Of a stretch of 64,000 bases of DNA, positions 46,222 through 55,054 are shown piece after piece (within the stretch, counting starts at the first letter, position 1; each line of letters begins with the position of its first letter). The notes beneath the pieces were generated by a model. That model saw nothing but the letters and a program-made list of their open reading frames with translations, was not told the origin of the DNA and did not search any database. The stretch lies in assembly GCF_041060425.1 (NCBI RefSeq), contig NZ_JAULBC010000007.1:248001-312000 (forward strand), in the 5' to 3' direction. Source of the DNA: Danxiaibacter flavus (GTDB taxonomy: Bacteria; Bacteroidota; Bacteroidia; Chitinophagales; Chitinophagaceae). Both the position numbers and the translations under genes were made by a program.

Positions 46222-47121
46222 ATGAAACAGGCGCAGATCATTCCGCTACTGAAATTTCAAAGCGGACGATTACCTGTCAAAGTCCAAAGCATTAAAGACT
46301 TTGCAGAAGAGCAGGATGAAATAAATGAAGGTCCTCACAGCCATGATTATCATGAAATGATTTGGCTGATCAAAGGGCAGGGCACATTGTATATTGATAT
46401 GCAGGAATACACGATTGGGCCTAATACTTTGTTTTATATAAAGCCCAATGTGGCGCATCAGTTTCAGGAACGGCCGGACATGGAGGGTTTCGTATTCTCA
46501 TTTACTGATGATTTTTTGGGTATGGGCGAACGTGATTTAGACACGATCAGTCAGGTCAGTCTTTGCAAGCTTTTTGCAGAACGGAGGACAATTAACATCG
46601 AGTCTGAAACAGGCAAAGATGTAGAAGAAATTGTCCTGAAAATGATTAAGGAACTGGAAAACGAATATGCTCACAAAAGGGAATTATTGAAACGCTATTT
46701 TAAAATTATCCTGATCTATTTAGCACGGACTACAGAAGAAGTTTTTCAGTCAACTGAACAGTCAAGAGAAACTGAACTGGTAAATAACTTTATGCGGTTG
46801 CTTAACAAGGACTATAAAGAAAAGAAAATGGTAGCTGAATACGCAGCGCAATTATTAGTGACGTCTAATTATCTCAACCGGATCGTAAAGAAAATCACCG
46901 GATTTTCTGCCGGGCTCCAAATCAGGCAGCGCGTCGTGTTGGAAGCGAAAAGAATGGCACGGTATTCCGATGCAGGCATGAAGGAGATCGCATACAACTT
47001 AGGATTTTTAGACAGCGCCCATTTCAGTCGTTTTTTTAAAACTTTTGGCGGATTAAATTTTTCAGATTTTAAAAGAGGAGCCCAAATTATCCCGATGAAC
47101 ACGGTGTTTAACAGGGCTTAA
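46222..47121 (+). CDS. AraC-family transcriptional regulator
   Basis: A 299-residue regulator: N-terminal cupin sensor (about 25-110, HSHDYHEMIWLIKGQGTLYID with several His) and C-terminal double helix-turn-helix (about 200-292, MKEIAYNLGFLDSAHFSRFFKTFGG). It follows DUF302 in the same direction. Its own targets are not evident; the dyad upstream of DUF302 does not have the direct-repeat form usual for AraC. Confidence 0.85.
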   Translation: MKQAQIIPLLKFQSGRLPVKVQSIKDFAEEQDEINEGPHSHDYHEMIWLIKGQGTLYIDMQEYTIGPNTLFYIKPNVAHQFQERPDMEGFVFSFTDDFLGMGERDLDTISQVSLCKLFAERRTINIESETGKDVEEIVLKMIKELENEYAHKRELLKRYFKIILIYLARTTEEVFQSTEQSRETELVNNFMRLLNKDYKEKKMVAEYAAQLLVTSNYLNRIVKKITGFSAGLQIRQRVVLEAKRMARYSDAGMKEIAYNLGFLDSAHFSRFFKTFGGLNFSDFKRGAQIIPMNTVFNRA

Positions 47122-47245
47122 TACAAGAGGTACAATGTGAACTGCAGAGGCATCAATCACTTCTTTTCTATTATAGCCAATCTCAGTTTTCCATACAGCT
47201 GGCTTGCCGTTTTATTCAATTCAACAATTAGCTAAAATTATTTTT

Positions 47246-47554
47246 ATGAAAAATGATATTATTCAACAAGAAATATTGTTATTAACAGACACTACTTTTT
47301 CGCAAAGAGCACTGATCGAAAATGATAGTGAAGACGAACCTGATCTGTCATTGAGCGAAAAATTTGAAGAAGCCGTCTGGGCCGGATTGCTCACTGACCT
47401 GTTACCAGAAGTAGTTACAAACAGAGACCTTCGCCTTTGGCAGGTAGAGCACTCCGAACACTCCTGGCAGGTAGAATTGTCAAAATATACTTCCCGGGAA
47501 AAGCCGGGTTCAATTAATCCTTTTTATTTTCTAACCGGGATAAATTACAACTAG
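47246..47554 (+). CDS. Small acidic hypothetical protein
   Basis: A 102-residue soluble protein rich in Glu, Asp and Leu, with no signal or membrane segment (WQVEHSEHSWQVEL near residue 68). The ATG at 47246 is preferred over one at 47204 because the upstream 14 residues do not look coding and the start follows a normal AT-rich leader. Family not recognised. Confidence 0.55.
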   Translation: MKNDIIQQEILLLTDTTFSQRALIENDSEDEPDLSLSEKFEEAVWAGLLTDLLPEVVTNRDLRLWQVEHSEHSWQVELSKYTSREKPGSINPFYFLTGINYN

Positions 47555-47637
47555 TATCCGGAACTAAGATTTGAAACAATCTTAATTCACTTCTCTCCTT
47601 TTAATAAACGAACTTTCTAAATCCCGTTTTTTTTCAT

Positions 47638-47870
47638 CTAATTAAGGGTGAAAACATTCATACCCAATAGCTCCGCTGTACCGCCGGGTCCATATACTAC
47701 CCAATATTCTGCAAAAGTTCAGGCTCTTCATCAAGATCGCGATTGATTGCTGCAACAATGCGTCCATCTATCGTTCTTGAAGGCCTGATGCGGAAATTTC
47801 TACCTTTTTTATTCTCCATAGGGGGATTCAATACATACTGCTCTGTTTTTGAGCTATCTGCATAGAATTA
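47638..47870 (-). pseudogene. Remnant of a sigma-54-dependent activator
   Basis: Two pieces in different frames on the minus strand. The first reads TIDGRIVAAINRDLDEE, which matches the conserved VDVRIIAATNRDLEE segment of the sigma-54 AAA+ domain. The second, nearer the stop, reads YWVVYGPGGTAELLGMNVFTL, which matches the Fis-type C-terminal helix-turn-helix (GGAAELLGLxxSTL). The roughly 100 residues normally between them are missing and stops interrupt both. The gene is clearly dead. Confidence 0.6.
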
Positions 47871-47876
47871 TCCAGC

Positions 47877-47912
47877 CTTTTAAACAAAGCAAATTAGGTC
47901 TTTTAAACAAAG
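47877..47912. promoter_or_regulatory. Direct repeats, probable AraC site
   Basis: CTTTTAAACAAAG occurs at 47877-47889 and 47900-47912, 23 bases apart, before the SDR promoter. A near-identical copy (CTTTTGAACAAAG) lies at 49889-49901 before the AraC gene at 49960. Two same-direction copies about two helical turns apart, ending next to the promoter, is the usual AraC activator layout. Confidence 0.6.
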
Positions 47913-47932
47913 TCACCACTTCTGGGGCTTTC

Positions 47933-47940
47933 TACTTTTG
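47933..47940 (+). promoter_or_regulatory. -7 promoter box of the SDR gene
   Basis: TACTTTTG, an exact TAnnTTTG, 23 bases before the ATG at 47964 and 33 bases after the start of the second direct repeat. Confidence 0.55.
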
Positions 47941-47963
47941 TTCCAACAAAAACAAATTAAAAA

Positions 47964-48956
47964 ATGGAACAGAGTAATTACCAGGGAGCTTTGCAACAAC
48001 CAATCGGCTCCGGCTTCAATGCAAAATCAACAACCAATGACGTAATCAAAGGCATTGACCTTACAGGCAAAATTGCTGTCGTAACCGGAGGTAATACAGG
48101 CATCGGCCTGGAAACTACCCGCACCCTTGCTGCCGCCGGAGCAACAGTTATCGTACCCTCCCGGGATATAGACAAGGCAAGAAAAAATCTACAGGGTATT
48201 GCCAATGTGGAAATAGCGGTAATGGACCTAATGTCACCAGCATCTATTGATGCATTTGCTGACAGCTTTCTTGCTTCTGAAAGACCACTCCATCTGTTGA
48301 TCAACAATGCAGGAATTATGTGGGTGCCGATACGCAGGGATAGTCGTGGTATTGAATCACAACTGGCCACCAACTACCTGGCGCAATTTCAGCTTACTGC
48401 CAGGTTATGGCCTGCACTTAAAAAAGCTAATGGTGCAAGAGTGGTCAATGTTTCTTCACATGGACATCAATTCGCACCTTTCAATTTTGACGATCCTAAT
48501 TTTCTTCATAGGGAATACGAAACACTACAAGGTTACGGGCAATCCAAAACGGCGGTTAATCTCTTTTCAATGGAACTGGATAATCGTGCCCACTCATCCA
48601 AGATAAGGGTGTACGCGGTACATCCCGGCTCTATCGGGGGCACTGAATTGGGAAGGGAAGCTCCGTTAGAATTGTTTCAGAAAATGGGTTTTGTAGATGC
48701 GAATGGAAATATGTTACCTGAGGTAGCAGCATCGTTAAAAACAATTTCGCAAGGCGCTGCTACAACAGTTTGGTGTGCAACCAGTCCCTTACTAAATAAT
48801 ATTGGTGGTGTGTATTGTGAAGATGCCGATATTGCTTCTCTATGTTCAGATATTTCTTTTCAAAAAGGCGTAAATCCATACTCATTGGATGAAGCCAGTG
48901 CAAAAAAATTATGGGCCCTTACTGAAGAAATGATTGGTTTGAAATTCCAAATTTAG
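47964..48956 (+). CDS. SDR-family oxidoreductase
   Basis: A 330-residue SDR: cofactor loop TGGNTGIG (41-48), NNAG, then Tyr191 and Lys195 (YGQSK). The 30-residue N-terminal extension and the sequence ARVVNVSSHGHQFAPFNFDD resemble the WW-oxidoreductase/retinol-dehydrogenase-like SDR branch. It probably reduces or oxidises a carbonyl compound with NADP. The promoter carries the direct repeats above, so it is the best candidate target of the AraC regulator at 49960. Confidence 0.86.
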   Translation: MEQSNYQGALQQPIGSGFNAKSTTNDVIKGIDLTGKIAVVTGGNTGIGLETTRTLAAAGATVIVPSRDIDKARKNLQGIANVEIAVMDLMSPASIDAFADSFLASERPLHLLINNAGIMWVPIRRDSRGIESQLATNYLAQFQLTARLWPALKKANGARVVNVSSHGHQFAPFNFDDPNFLHREYETLQGYGQSKTAVNLFSMELDNRAHSSKIRVYAVHPGSIGGTELGREAPLELFQKMGFVDANGNMLPEVAASLKTISQGAATTVWCATSPLLNNIGGVYCEDADIASLCSDISFQKGVNPYSLDEASAKKLWALTEEMIGLKFQI

Positions 48957-49088
48957 TGCTCATCTAATCCCCAAAATACCTCGATGTAATGAAGAATATC
49001 TTCAAACCAAGACAATCGCTATTCCGGGAACAATAGGTGAATAGCAGAACGATCATTTCATATTGATTAATTTATTAAACAAAGCACA

Positions 49089-49817
49089 ATGAAAAATTTA
49101 AAAGATAAAGTAGCCGTAATTACCGGCGGTAACAGTGGTATCGGGTATGCGGCCGCAAAAAAACTAAAAGAAACCGGTGCCAATGTCATTATCACCGGAA
49201 GAAGAAAGGAAGCAGTGGAGAAAGCCGCTGCTGAGCTGGATGTAACAGGCCTGATAGCTGACCAGTCCAAATTAGCTGACATTGAAAATCTTGTTAGCAA
49301 GGTTAAAGAACAAGTCGGTAAAGTTGACATCCTGCTGGTCAATGCTGGCATTACCAAATTCTCCACAATTGAACAGATCGCAGAAAGCCAGTTTGACGAA
49401 ATGATGAATGTCAATTTCAAAGGAGCTTACTTTACCCTGAGCCGTTTTATTCCACTGCTTAACGACGGAGCTTCTGTGATTATGCTTTCTTCTACATCGG
49501 CAACAATATCCCCGCAGAGCGCCTCTGTATATGCGGCAAGTAAAGCAGCCATAAATGCGGTCGTAAAAATTGCAGCGCTTGAACTGGCATCCCGGAAAAT
49601 ACGCGTCAATGCCGTAAGTCCCGGCCCCATTGCTACTGAAATCATGAATAAGATCGGCCTGGATGAAGCCTTAGAAAATCAGCTCCTGCAAAGCGTGCCT
49701 ATGAGAAGAATGGGTAAGGCAGAAGAAGTAGCCGGTATGATTTATTACCTGGCAAGTGAAGAAGCGTCGTTTATGACAGGCGCTAACTTTTTAGTAGATG
49801 GGGGACAATCCATTTAG
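49089..49817 (+). CDS. SDR-family oxidoreductase
   Basis: A 242-residue classical SDR of the FabG/glucose-dehydrogenase-like size: loop TGGNSGIG (12-19), NAG in the core, Tyr148 and Lys152 (YAASK), and the late GANFLVDGGQSI end. TGRRKE after the second strand suggests NADP. It lies 133 bases after the previous SDR; TTAAACAAAG right before its start resembles part of the direct-repeat motif, but this may be chance. Confidence 0.88.
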   Translation: MKNLKDKVAVITGGNSGIGYAAAKKLKETGANVIITGRRKEAVEKAAAELDVTGLIADQSKLADIENLVSKVKEQVGKVDILLVNAGITKFSTIEQIAESQFDEMMNVNFKGAYFTLSRFIPLLNDGASVIMLSSTSATISPQSASVYAASKAAINAVVKIAALELASRKIRVNAVSPGPIATEIMNKIGLDEALENQLLQSVPMRRMGKAEEVAGMIYYLASEEASFMTGANFLVDGGQSI

Positions 49818-49888
49818 TATTGACGGTGGTCATGAATAAGAAAGGGAGATAAATACAGTTTAGCTTCCTTTCTTATCAAAACGATGGC

Positions 49889-49928
49889 CTTTTGAACAAA
49901 GTAAAACGTATACTATTTTCTATTTTTA
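49889..49928 (+). promoter_or_regulatory. Promoter of the AraC gene with one motif copy
   Basis: CTTTTGAACAAAG (49889-49901) followed by TATTTTTA (49921-49928, one mismatch to TAnnTTTG). The spacing (32 bases) is nearly that seen before the SDR at 47964 (33). Confidence 0.5.
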
Positions 49929-49959
49929 CATTATTGGTTTCCTTCTCAAAAACAAAATC

Positions 49960-50778
49960 ATGGAATATCAAGCCCGGTATATTACAGAAGACATAAAGCT
50001 CTCCAGTTATGAGGATAAGTTTTTCAAATCTGATATTATGTTTGACCAGCACATGCTGGTATGGTTCCTTTCAGGTGAAACCAAGATCATACAGGCCGAC
50101 GCGACCTATTTCTTCGGAAAGGGCGATATTTTCCTGATCCCAAGAAATCAATTGGCTACTATTATCAACTATCCCAAAGATGGCCAACCCCATAAAACGG
50201 TAGTGATGCATTTATCAGTTGAAAGGCTTAGGGATTTTTATGCCAGCAGGAAAATAAAATCCATGCCGCTGAAGTCTCAAAAAATCTACAGCTTCAACAA
50301 TCACCCCTTGCTGGAAAGCTGCCTGGCTTCACTCATTCCATATTTTGACATGAAGGATATTCCGGAGGATATTGCTTCTATTAAGATCACGGAAGCCATC
50401 AGCATTCTCAGAACGCTCGATAAAGAGATTGATCATGTGCTCGCCAATTTTGAAGAACCAGGAAAGATCAACCTGGTTGACTACATGGAAAAGAATTTCA
50501 TGTTCAATCTGCCAATGGAGAAGTTTGGCTATCTCACTGGCAGAAGCCTGACGACTTTTAAACGGGATTTTAAAAAGGCCTTCAGTATGACACCGCAGCG
50601 TTGGTTGACTCAAAAGCGGCTGGAACTGGCATATTACCAACTTACAGAAAAGAAGAAAAAGCCTTTGGATGTTTGTTACGAAGTGGGATTTGAAAATTTA
50701 TCACATTTTTCGTTTGCCTTTAAAAAGCAATTTGGATTTGCGCCCAGTTATCTGACTGATAAAGACGTAAGTCACTAA
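49960..50778 (+). CDS. AraC-family transcriptional regulator
   Basis: A 272-residue regulator: N-terminal sensor (about 20-110) and C-terminal double helix-turn-helix (about 170-268, LPMEKFGYLTGRSLTTFKRDFKKAFSMTPQRWLTQKRLELA, then YEVGFENLSHFSFAFKKQFGFAPS). It resembles ExsA-like AraC proteins common in Bacteroidota near SDR genes. The motif shared by its own promoter and the upstream SDR promoter suggests that it controls both. Confidence 0.86.
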   Translation: MEYQARYITEDIKLSSYEDKFFKSDIMFDQHMLVWFLSGETKIIQADATYFFGKGDIFLIPRNQLATIINYPKDGQPHKTVVMHLSVERLRDFYASRKIKSMPLKSQKIYSFNNHPLLESCLASLIPYFDMKDIPEDIASIKITEAISILRTLDKEIDHVLANFEEPGKINLVDYMEKNFMFNLPMEKFGYLTGRSLTTFKRDFKKAFSMTPQRWLTQKRLELAYYQLTEKKKKPLDVCYEVGFENLSHFSFAFKKQFGFAPSYLTDKDVSH

Positions 50779-50793
50779 CAAATTGAACATACT

Positions 50794-50909
50794 ACATTCA
50801 ATGTCGTTGAATTAAGGAAAAATCTTTTTAAACAAGTACGATTTACGAAGTACTCAGATTTAAAGAGCTCTACCGTCTGAATGTTGCTTATTTCAATGAC
50901 ATTGATTCT
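50794..50909. repeat. 116-bp inverted-repeat element (copy C)
   Basis: The ends 50794-50816 and 50887-50909 are inverted copies matching at 19 of 23 positions, with the core TTCAATGTC(G/A)TTGAA. The core is shared with copies A and B (AATGTC(A/G)TT). Confidence 0.55.
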
Positions 50910-50932
50910 ACATTTATTTTTAACCGGATAAA

Positions 50933-51976
50933 ATGCTAACGATCTTATTGTTTCTAAAATGGCTCTTCAGAAAAAGAGGAAAGTACATAGTTAAAGCTTA
51001 TACATCCAACCCTGAACTGGCAACCATTAAGCCAGGTTGGAAAGGCACTCCACAGGATCAAAACGGTTTATTCATCTATGAAGAGAATCCCACCATTATC
51101 AGCATAAGGGCGGTGCTGAAATTTATGTTTCACAAAAATCCACAGAGGCAGATAAAGAAGACTGATACGTGGCGGATCTCAGTAAGAAAAAATGAAGATT
51201 GGCTTGATGATCCGGGCGATAAAATTGTCTGGTTAGGACATGCCAGCTTTTTCATTCAACTTTCCGGCGTGCGCCTTTTGATTGACCCCATGTTTGGTAA
51301 GCTCCCCATCGTAAAACGGTATTCGGCATTGCCGGTTCCGCCCGATAAATTTCTGAACATTGATTATATTTTGATCTCACATGCTCACTATGATCATTGT
51401 GACAAAAAAAGTATCAAACTGCTATCGGCTAATAATCCTAATGCTAAAATACTCGTAGGCTTAAAACTGGATCAACTCATTTCAAAATGGGTTAAAAATC
51501 CGATCCTTACGGCAGGCTGGTACCAGCAATATCAACTAGACCATAAATTGACTATTTCATTTTTGCCTTCCCGGCATTGGGCAAACAGGAATCCTTTTGA
51601 TGGTAACACAACACTATGGGGTAGTTTTATGATTCAGTTTGCCGGACGATGCATTTATTTTGGTGGTGATTCCGGGCGTGGTTCGCACTTCAAAACAATT
51701 GGAACGCTTTTTCCAAAAACAGACGTTGCCTTAATCGGAGCCGGAGCCTATGCGCCTGGATGGTTTATGGGACAGCACCATCAGGATCCTTATGACGCCG
51801 TTAACGCATTTAACGCAATGGGAGCTCAGACGATGATACCGTTCCACTACGGCACTTTTGATTCTGCGGACGAGCCGATGAGTGAACCGGAAATAATCCT
51901 CAATCAACTAAATGAAAAAGGCAGCATTAATGGAGATCTCAAAATATTGGAATTAGGAGAGGTTTTTACCGTTTGA
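50933..51976 (+). CDS. MBL-fold metal-dependent hydrolase
   Basis: A 347-residue metallo-beta-lactamase-fold protein of the NAPE-PLD/UlaG-like branch. The metal motif is SHAHYDHCD (His150, His152, Asp154, His155), with WLGHASFFIQLSG before it and later HWANRNPFD, YFGGDSG and a final His in PFHYGTF. The first 20 residues are hydrophobic and may anchor it to the membrane (LTILLFLKWLF). Such enzymes cleave phosphodiesters or lipids; the exact substrate is unknown. Confidence 0.83.
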   Translation: MLTILLFLKWLFRKRGKYIVKAYTSNPELATIKPGWKGTPQDQNGLFIYEENPTIISIRAVLKFMFHKNPQRQIKKTDTWRISVRKNEDWLDDPGDKIVWLGHASFFIQLSGVRLLIDPMFGKLPIVKRYSALPVPPDKFLNIDYILISHAHYDHCDKKSIKLLSANNPNAKILVGLKLDQLISKWVKNPILTAGWYQQYQLDHKLTISFLPSRHWANRNPFDGNTTLWGSFMIQFAGRCIYFGGDSGRGSHFKTIGTLFPKTDVALIGAGAYAPGWFMGQHHQDPYDAVNAFNAMGAQTMIPFHYGTFDSADEPMSEPEIILNQLNEKGSINGDLKILELGEVFTV

Positions 51977-52118
51977 TTTTTGTGGCCGGTGAATAAAATG
52001 TATTCATTTCTTCTATCAGGGCATCCATTAGCTCTTGTGCCTTTCTGTATTTTAATATGGGTGCAATTTGCCCGCCCCAGAAAAATATCATATCCCATTT
52101 TTCTTTGTCCGCCGCCGC
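51966..52118 (-). pseudogene. C-terminal remnant, probably nitronate monooxygenase
   Basis: The last ~50 codons of a leftward gene: KEKWDMIFFWGGQIAPIL, then KAQELMDALIEEMNTFY and a stop at 51966. The WGGQ segment and its position near the end resemble NAD(P)H-dependent flavin oxidoreductases/nitronate monooxygenases. Upstream of about 52118 the frame becomes antisense to another gene piece, so the 5' part is lost. It overlaps the end of the MBL gene by 11 bases. Confidence 0.4.
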
Positions 52119-52448
52119 TTGGACTATGATGTGAAAGAGCTTATACCCTGGAAAGACGAAGGTGAAACCTTCCGTCGCCTGCGGGTAACGTTCCCAAATG
52201 AGATCGCCACGCACGGGGCTGTGCAAACTTTCTATATTGATGATGCGGGCCTGATCAGGCGGCATGATTATGATGTTGACATTTTTGGAGGTTCCAGCGC
52301 CGCACATTTCTTGTCGGACTACATTGACGTCCAGGGTATCAAAATAGCTACCAAACGAAGGGTGTATGTCCGGCAGGAAGATAACTCCCCGTTGATGCCG
52401 GATCCATTGCTGGTGTCGGTGGACCTGAGTGAAATCACCCTGGAATGA
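52115..52448 (+). pseudogene. C-terminal remnant of a hypothetical protein
   Basis: About 110 codons with strong coding character (ELIPWKDEGETFRRLRVTFP, HGAVQTFYIDDAGLIRRHDY, PLLVSVDLSEITLE) but no proper start. In homologues I remember, this is the second half of a protein of about 240-250 residues of unknown function. The break point coincides with the end of the leftward remnant, which marks a fusion of two truncated genes. Confidence 0.5.
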
Positions 52449-52533
52449 TCCTGTTCCAGCGGCTTCTAATAGCCGGCCTGCGGCGGTAAGCAACCAGCAT
52501 AATGATCATCAATGAAGTTTTGAATTTAACACC

Positions 52534-53589
52534 ATGACAAACGACAATATCTACAATCGCCGCTACTTTTTAGGAAGTACGTTACTGACGCTGGGAGCGC
52601 TTGGACTTTCCGAAGTCGGGTTGGCCGGTAAAGGAGATGGGATTCACGAGGCTCGAAAAGATAATCGTAAACAGTCCGTCCATTCATCATTAGGTCCGTT
52701 GAAGCAAATTGATGCGGGGGTTCTTAATATAGGCTATGCTGAATCTGGCCCGGCTACGGGCCCTGCCGTAATCCTGCTCCATGGTTGGCCCTATGACATT
52801 GAAAGTTTTGCTGAAGTAGCCCCGATATTAACGGCTGCGGGATACAGAGTGCTTATGCCGTACCTCCGTGGTTTTGGTTCTACCAGCTTCCTTTCTTCAG
52901 ATACAGTGCGCAACGGACAGCAATCTGCGCTTGCCATTGATATCATTCATTTAATGGATGCACTCAACATAACAAAAGCAATTGTTGCCGGTTTTGACTG
53001 GGGAGCACGTACAGCAAACATACTAGCTGCCTTATGGCCGGAGCGATGCAAGGCACTGGTATCTGTAAGCGGTTATTTGATCGGTAGCCAGAAAGCCGGC
53101 ATGAATCCTTTGCCTCCCGCAAGTGAACTTCAATGGTGGTATCAATATTATTTTGCTACAGAGCGCGGCCGTGCAGGTTACGAGAAGTACAGGCATGACT
53201 TTGCCAAACTCATCTGGAAGATTGCTTCCCCTCAGTGGAATTTTGATGATACTACGTTTGATCAAACAGCGGCATCTTTCGACAATCCTGACCATGTTGC
53301 AATAGTCATTCACAATTATAGGTGGCGGTTGGGTATCGCCCAAGGCGAATCCCAATATGATGATTTGGAAAAAAGGCTGGCAGAGAGGCCAATTATTACA
53401 GTGCCCACGATCACGCTTGAAGGTGATGCTAATGGTGCCCCTCATCCTGAAAGCAGCGCATATGCCAATAAATTTTCAGGCAAATATTTGCACAGACTCG
53501 TTACGGGCGGCATAGGGCATAATCTACCCCAGGAAGCGCCAAAAGCATTTGCGGAAGCAATAATTGAAGCCGATAATTTTTCGAAATAG
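52534..53589 (+). CDS. Tat-exported alpha/beta hydrolase, epoxide-hydrolase type (copy 2)
   Basis: A 351-residue paralogue of the gene at 32491, with the same layout: twin-arginine leader (NRRYFLG), HGWP, nucleophile Asp155 in GFDWG and a late His in GGIGHN. The first 140 codons differ substantially from copy 1, while the rest is nearly identical, including a 68-base run with no change (53005-53072 against 32965-33032). This is best explained by gene conversion or a recombinant duplication. It stands between the gene remnants and the MidA-like gene. Confidence 0.82.
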   Translation: MTNDNIYNRRYFLGSTLLTLGALGLSEVGLAGKGDGIHEARKDNRKQSVHSSLGPLKQIDAGVLNIGYAESGPATGPAVILLHGWPYDIESFAEVAPILTAAGYRVLMPYLRGFGSTSFLSSDTVRNGQQSALAIDIIHLMDALNITKAIVAGFDWGARTANILAALWPERCKALVSVSGYLIGSQKAGMNPLPPASELQWWYQYYFATERGRAGYEKYRHDFAKLIWKIASPQWNFDDTTFDQTAASFDNPDHVAIVIHNYRWRLGIAQGESQYDDLEKRLAERPIITVPTITLEGDANGAPHPESSAYANKFSGKYLHRLVTGGIGHNLPQEAPKAFAEAIIEADNFSK

Positions 53590-53633
53590 ACAAGACTTTG
53601 TTCTATCGATCAACGCCTTGTGCCGACACAGCA

Positions 53634-54746
53634 TTATGCAAACGAACCAGGTATTTTTTGAGAGAAGGTCATGCCCGTTATATATTGTGCTGCAAGGCCC
53701 TTTTTTTGGATCAACACCTTGATACATTGACCCATTCCTAAAAGTAATTGTTTAATGTTAGCGCCAGCCTGGCTGTTGATCGTTGTTACACAACCTTTCG
53801 CTTTTTCAGCAATTCTTATATATTCGATAATTCCAAGCGCTCTTAAAAACAGGTTCTGACTAGAGTAGCCACAATTCTCCAGTCCATATTTATATCCGTA
53901 ATGAGACAGTGCTGAAAAGTTCACATGTGATGTAATATCCTGTCTCCCGGGATTGATATAAAAATTGTTATGCATTGTGTGTTTGTAATAACAACGTGCT
54001 GTGCCTTCCATCCTGCAGGCATTGTATAATTCCTCGGAGAGCAATCCATAATCAAATGTTATCACAAAGCCTTGCTGAAGATGATCTGCTACTTCTTTCA
54101 ACCATTCTTTGGCTTGCAGATTTATTTCTGTATGAAAGCCAACCGGCAAAGTAACATTTAACTCTTTAAGATAAGTTTGCAGTACCGCTGAAGCAGGCCT
54201 CAAAATTTCTTTAAAGCCATTTTTATAGTTTACAAATACTTCTTTCAGCCGGCGTTTCATTACCACCCGGTGGATTGCAAAATTGTCAATCAATTCATTT
54301 GAAATAACACAACCTTTAAAAGGACCTATATCCTGTATGCATGAATACCAGCTTATCTTTTTGCTAACATCCTCCCTGATATTTTTCTGTGACCAGCCAT
54401 TTTTATCGATAATGCAATAATCCAGGTTTTTATACAAATCATTATTCCCTTTCAGGTATGATAATATATCCTGGCACAATAATCCAGTACCTGCGCCGTA
54501 TTCAATTATTTTCATCGGGATTTTGCCCAGCAGCACCCACATTTCCTCTAATTGTTTACCTATTAAATGTCCAAACGCTGCATTCAATAATGGCGCTGTA
54601 TAAAAATCTCCGGAACTGCCAATTTTCTCATTTTTGCTGGTATAGTATCCAAGTGACGGATAGTAAAGACACATATCCATAAAATCCCTGAATGAAATGG
54701 GGCCATTTTTCTCGATTTTATTTTTAATTATTTCAGTAAGGATCAT
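53634..54746 (-). CDS. MidA/NDUFAF7-like SAM-dependent methyltransferase
   Basis: A 370-residue protein with the DUF185 layout: FRDFMDMCLYYPSLGYY near the start, GDFYTAPLL, the SAM-binding segment KIIEYGAGTGLLCQDIL, GCVISNELIDNFAIHRV (NELxD active-region motif) and FVITFDYGLLSEELYN. The mitochondrial homologue methylates an arginine of complex I; the bacterial role is not settled. I choose the ATG at 54746, where the conserved sequence begins; the frame stays open to 54797. Confidence 0.82.
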   Translation of the reverse strand: MILTEIIKNKIEKNGPISFRDFMDMCLYYPSLGYYTSKNEKIGSSGDFYTAPLLNAAFGHLIGKQLEEMWVLLGKIPMKIIEYGAGTGLLCQDILSYLKGNNDLYKNLDYCIIDKNGWSQKNIREDVSKKISWYSCIQDIGPFKGCVISNELIDNFAIHRVVMKRRLKEVFVNYKNGFKEILRPASAVLQTYLKELNVTLPVGFHTEINLQAKEWLKEVADHLQQGFVITFDYGLLSEELYNACRMEGTARCYYKHTMHNNFYINPGRQDITSHVNFSALSHYGYKYGLENCGYSSQNLFLRALGIIEYIRIAEKAKGCVTTINSQAGANIKQLLLGMGQCIKVLIQKKGLAAQYITGMTFSQKIPGSFA

Positions 54747-54928
54747 AATTGCTGATACTAAAGGAATCGATACTAACCGGAATTCTTGTATTTCCATTTT
54801 CTCTACACTGGCGTTATCCAGACCAGGTAATTGGAATACATTCTAAGATCCGGTTTACCCAATCCCCTGTCAGAAACACTAATGACGAAAACTATGCTAT
54901 AAAAAGGCCGTGTAATTCTTTGACAGAA

Positions 54929-55054
54929 GTGGGATTTTTGTGCCTAAACCGGGAATATTGGGCAATATCTTTCCCTCTTTACATGTGCGGCTTGTTGCCT
55001 GTTCCCGTTGATGTTTTAGATGTTTCTGCAATTAACAATTCAGGCTTGCAGTGA
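54929..55054 (+). pseudogene. Possible remnant of an AMP-dependent acyl-CoA ligase
   Basis: A 41-codon open stretch reading VGFLCLNREYWAISFPLYM, then CGLLPVPVDV and INNSGLQ. The order fits the N-terminal part of AMP-forming ligases (xNRxEWxIxF, GLxPVPxD, ILNNSG). It has no start and is far too short. Assigned by eye only. Confidence 0.3.
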
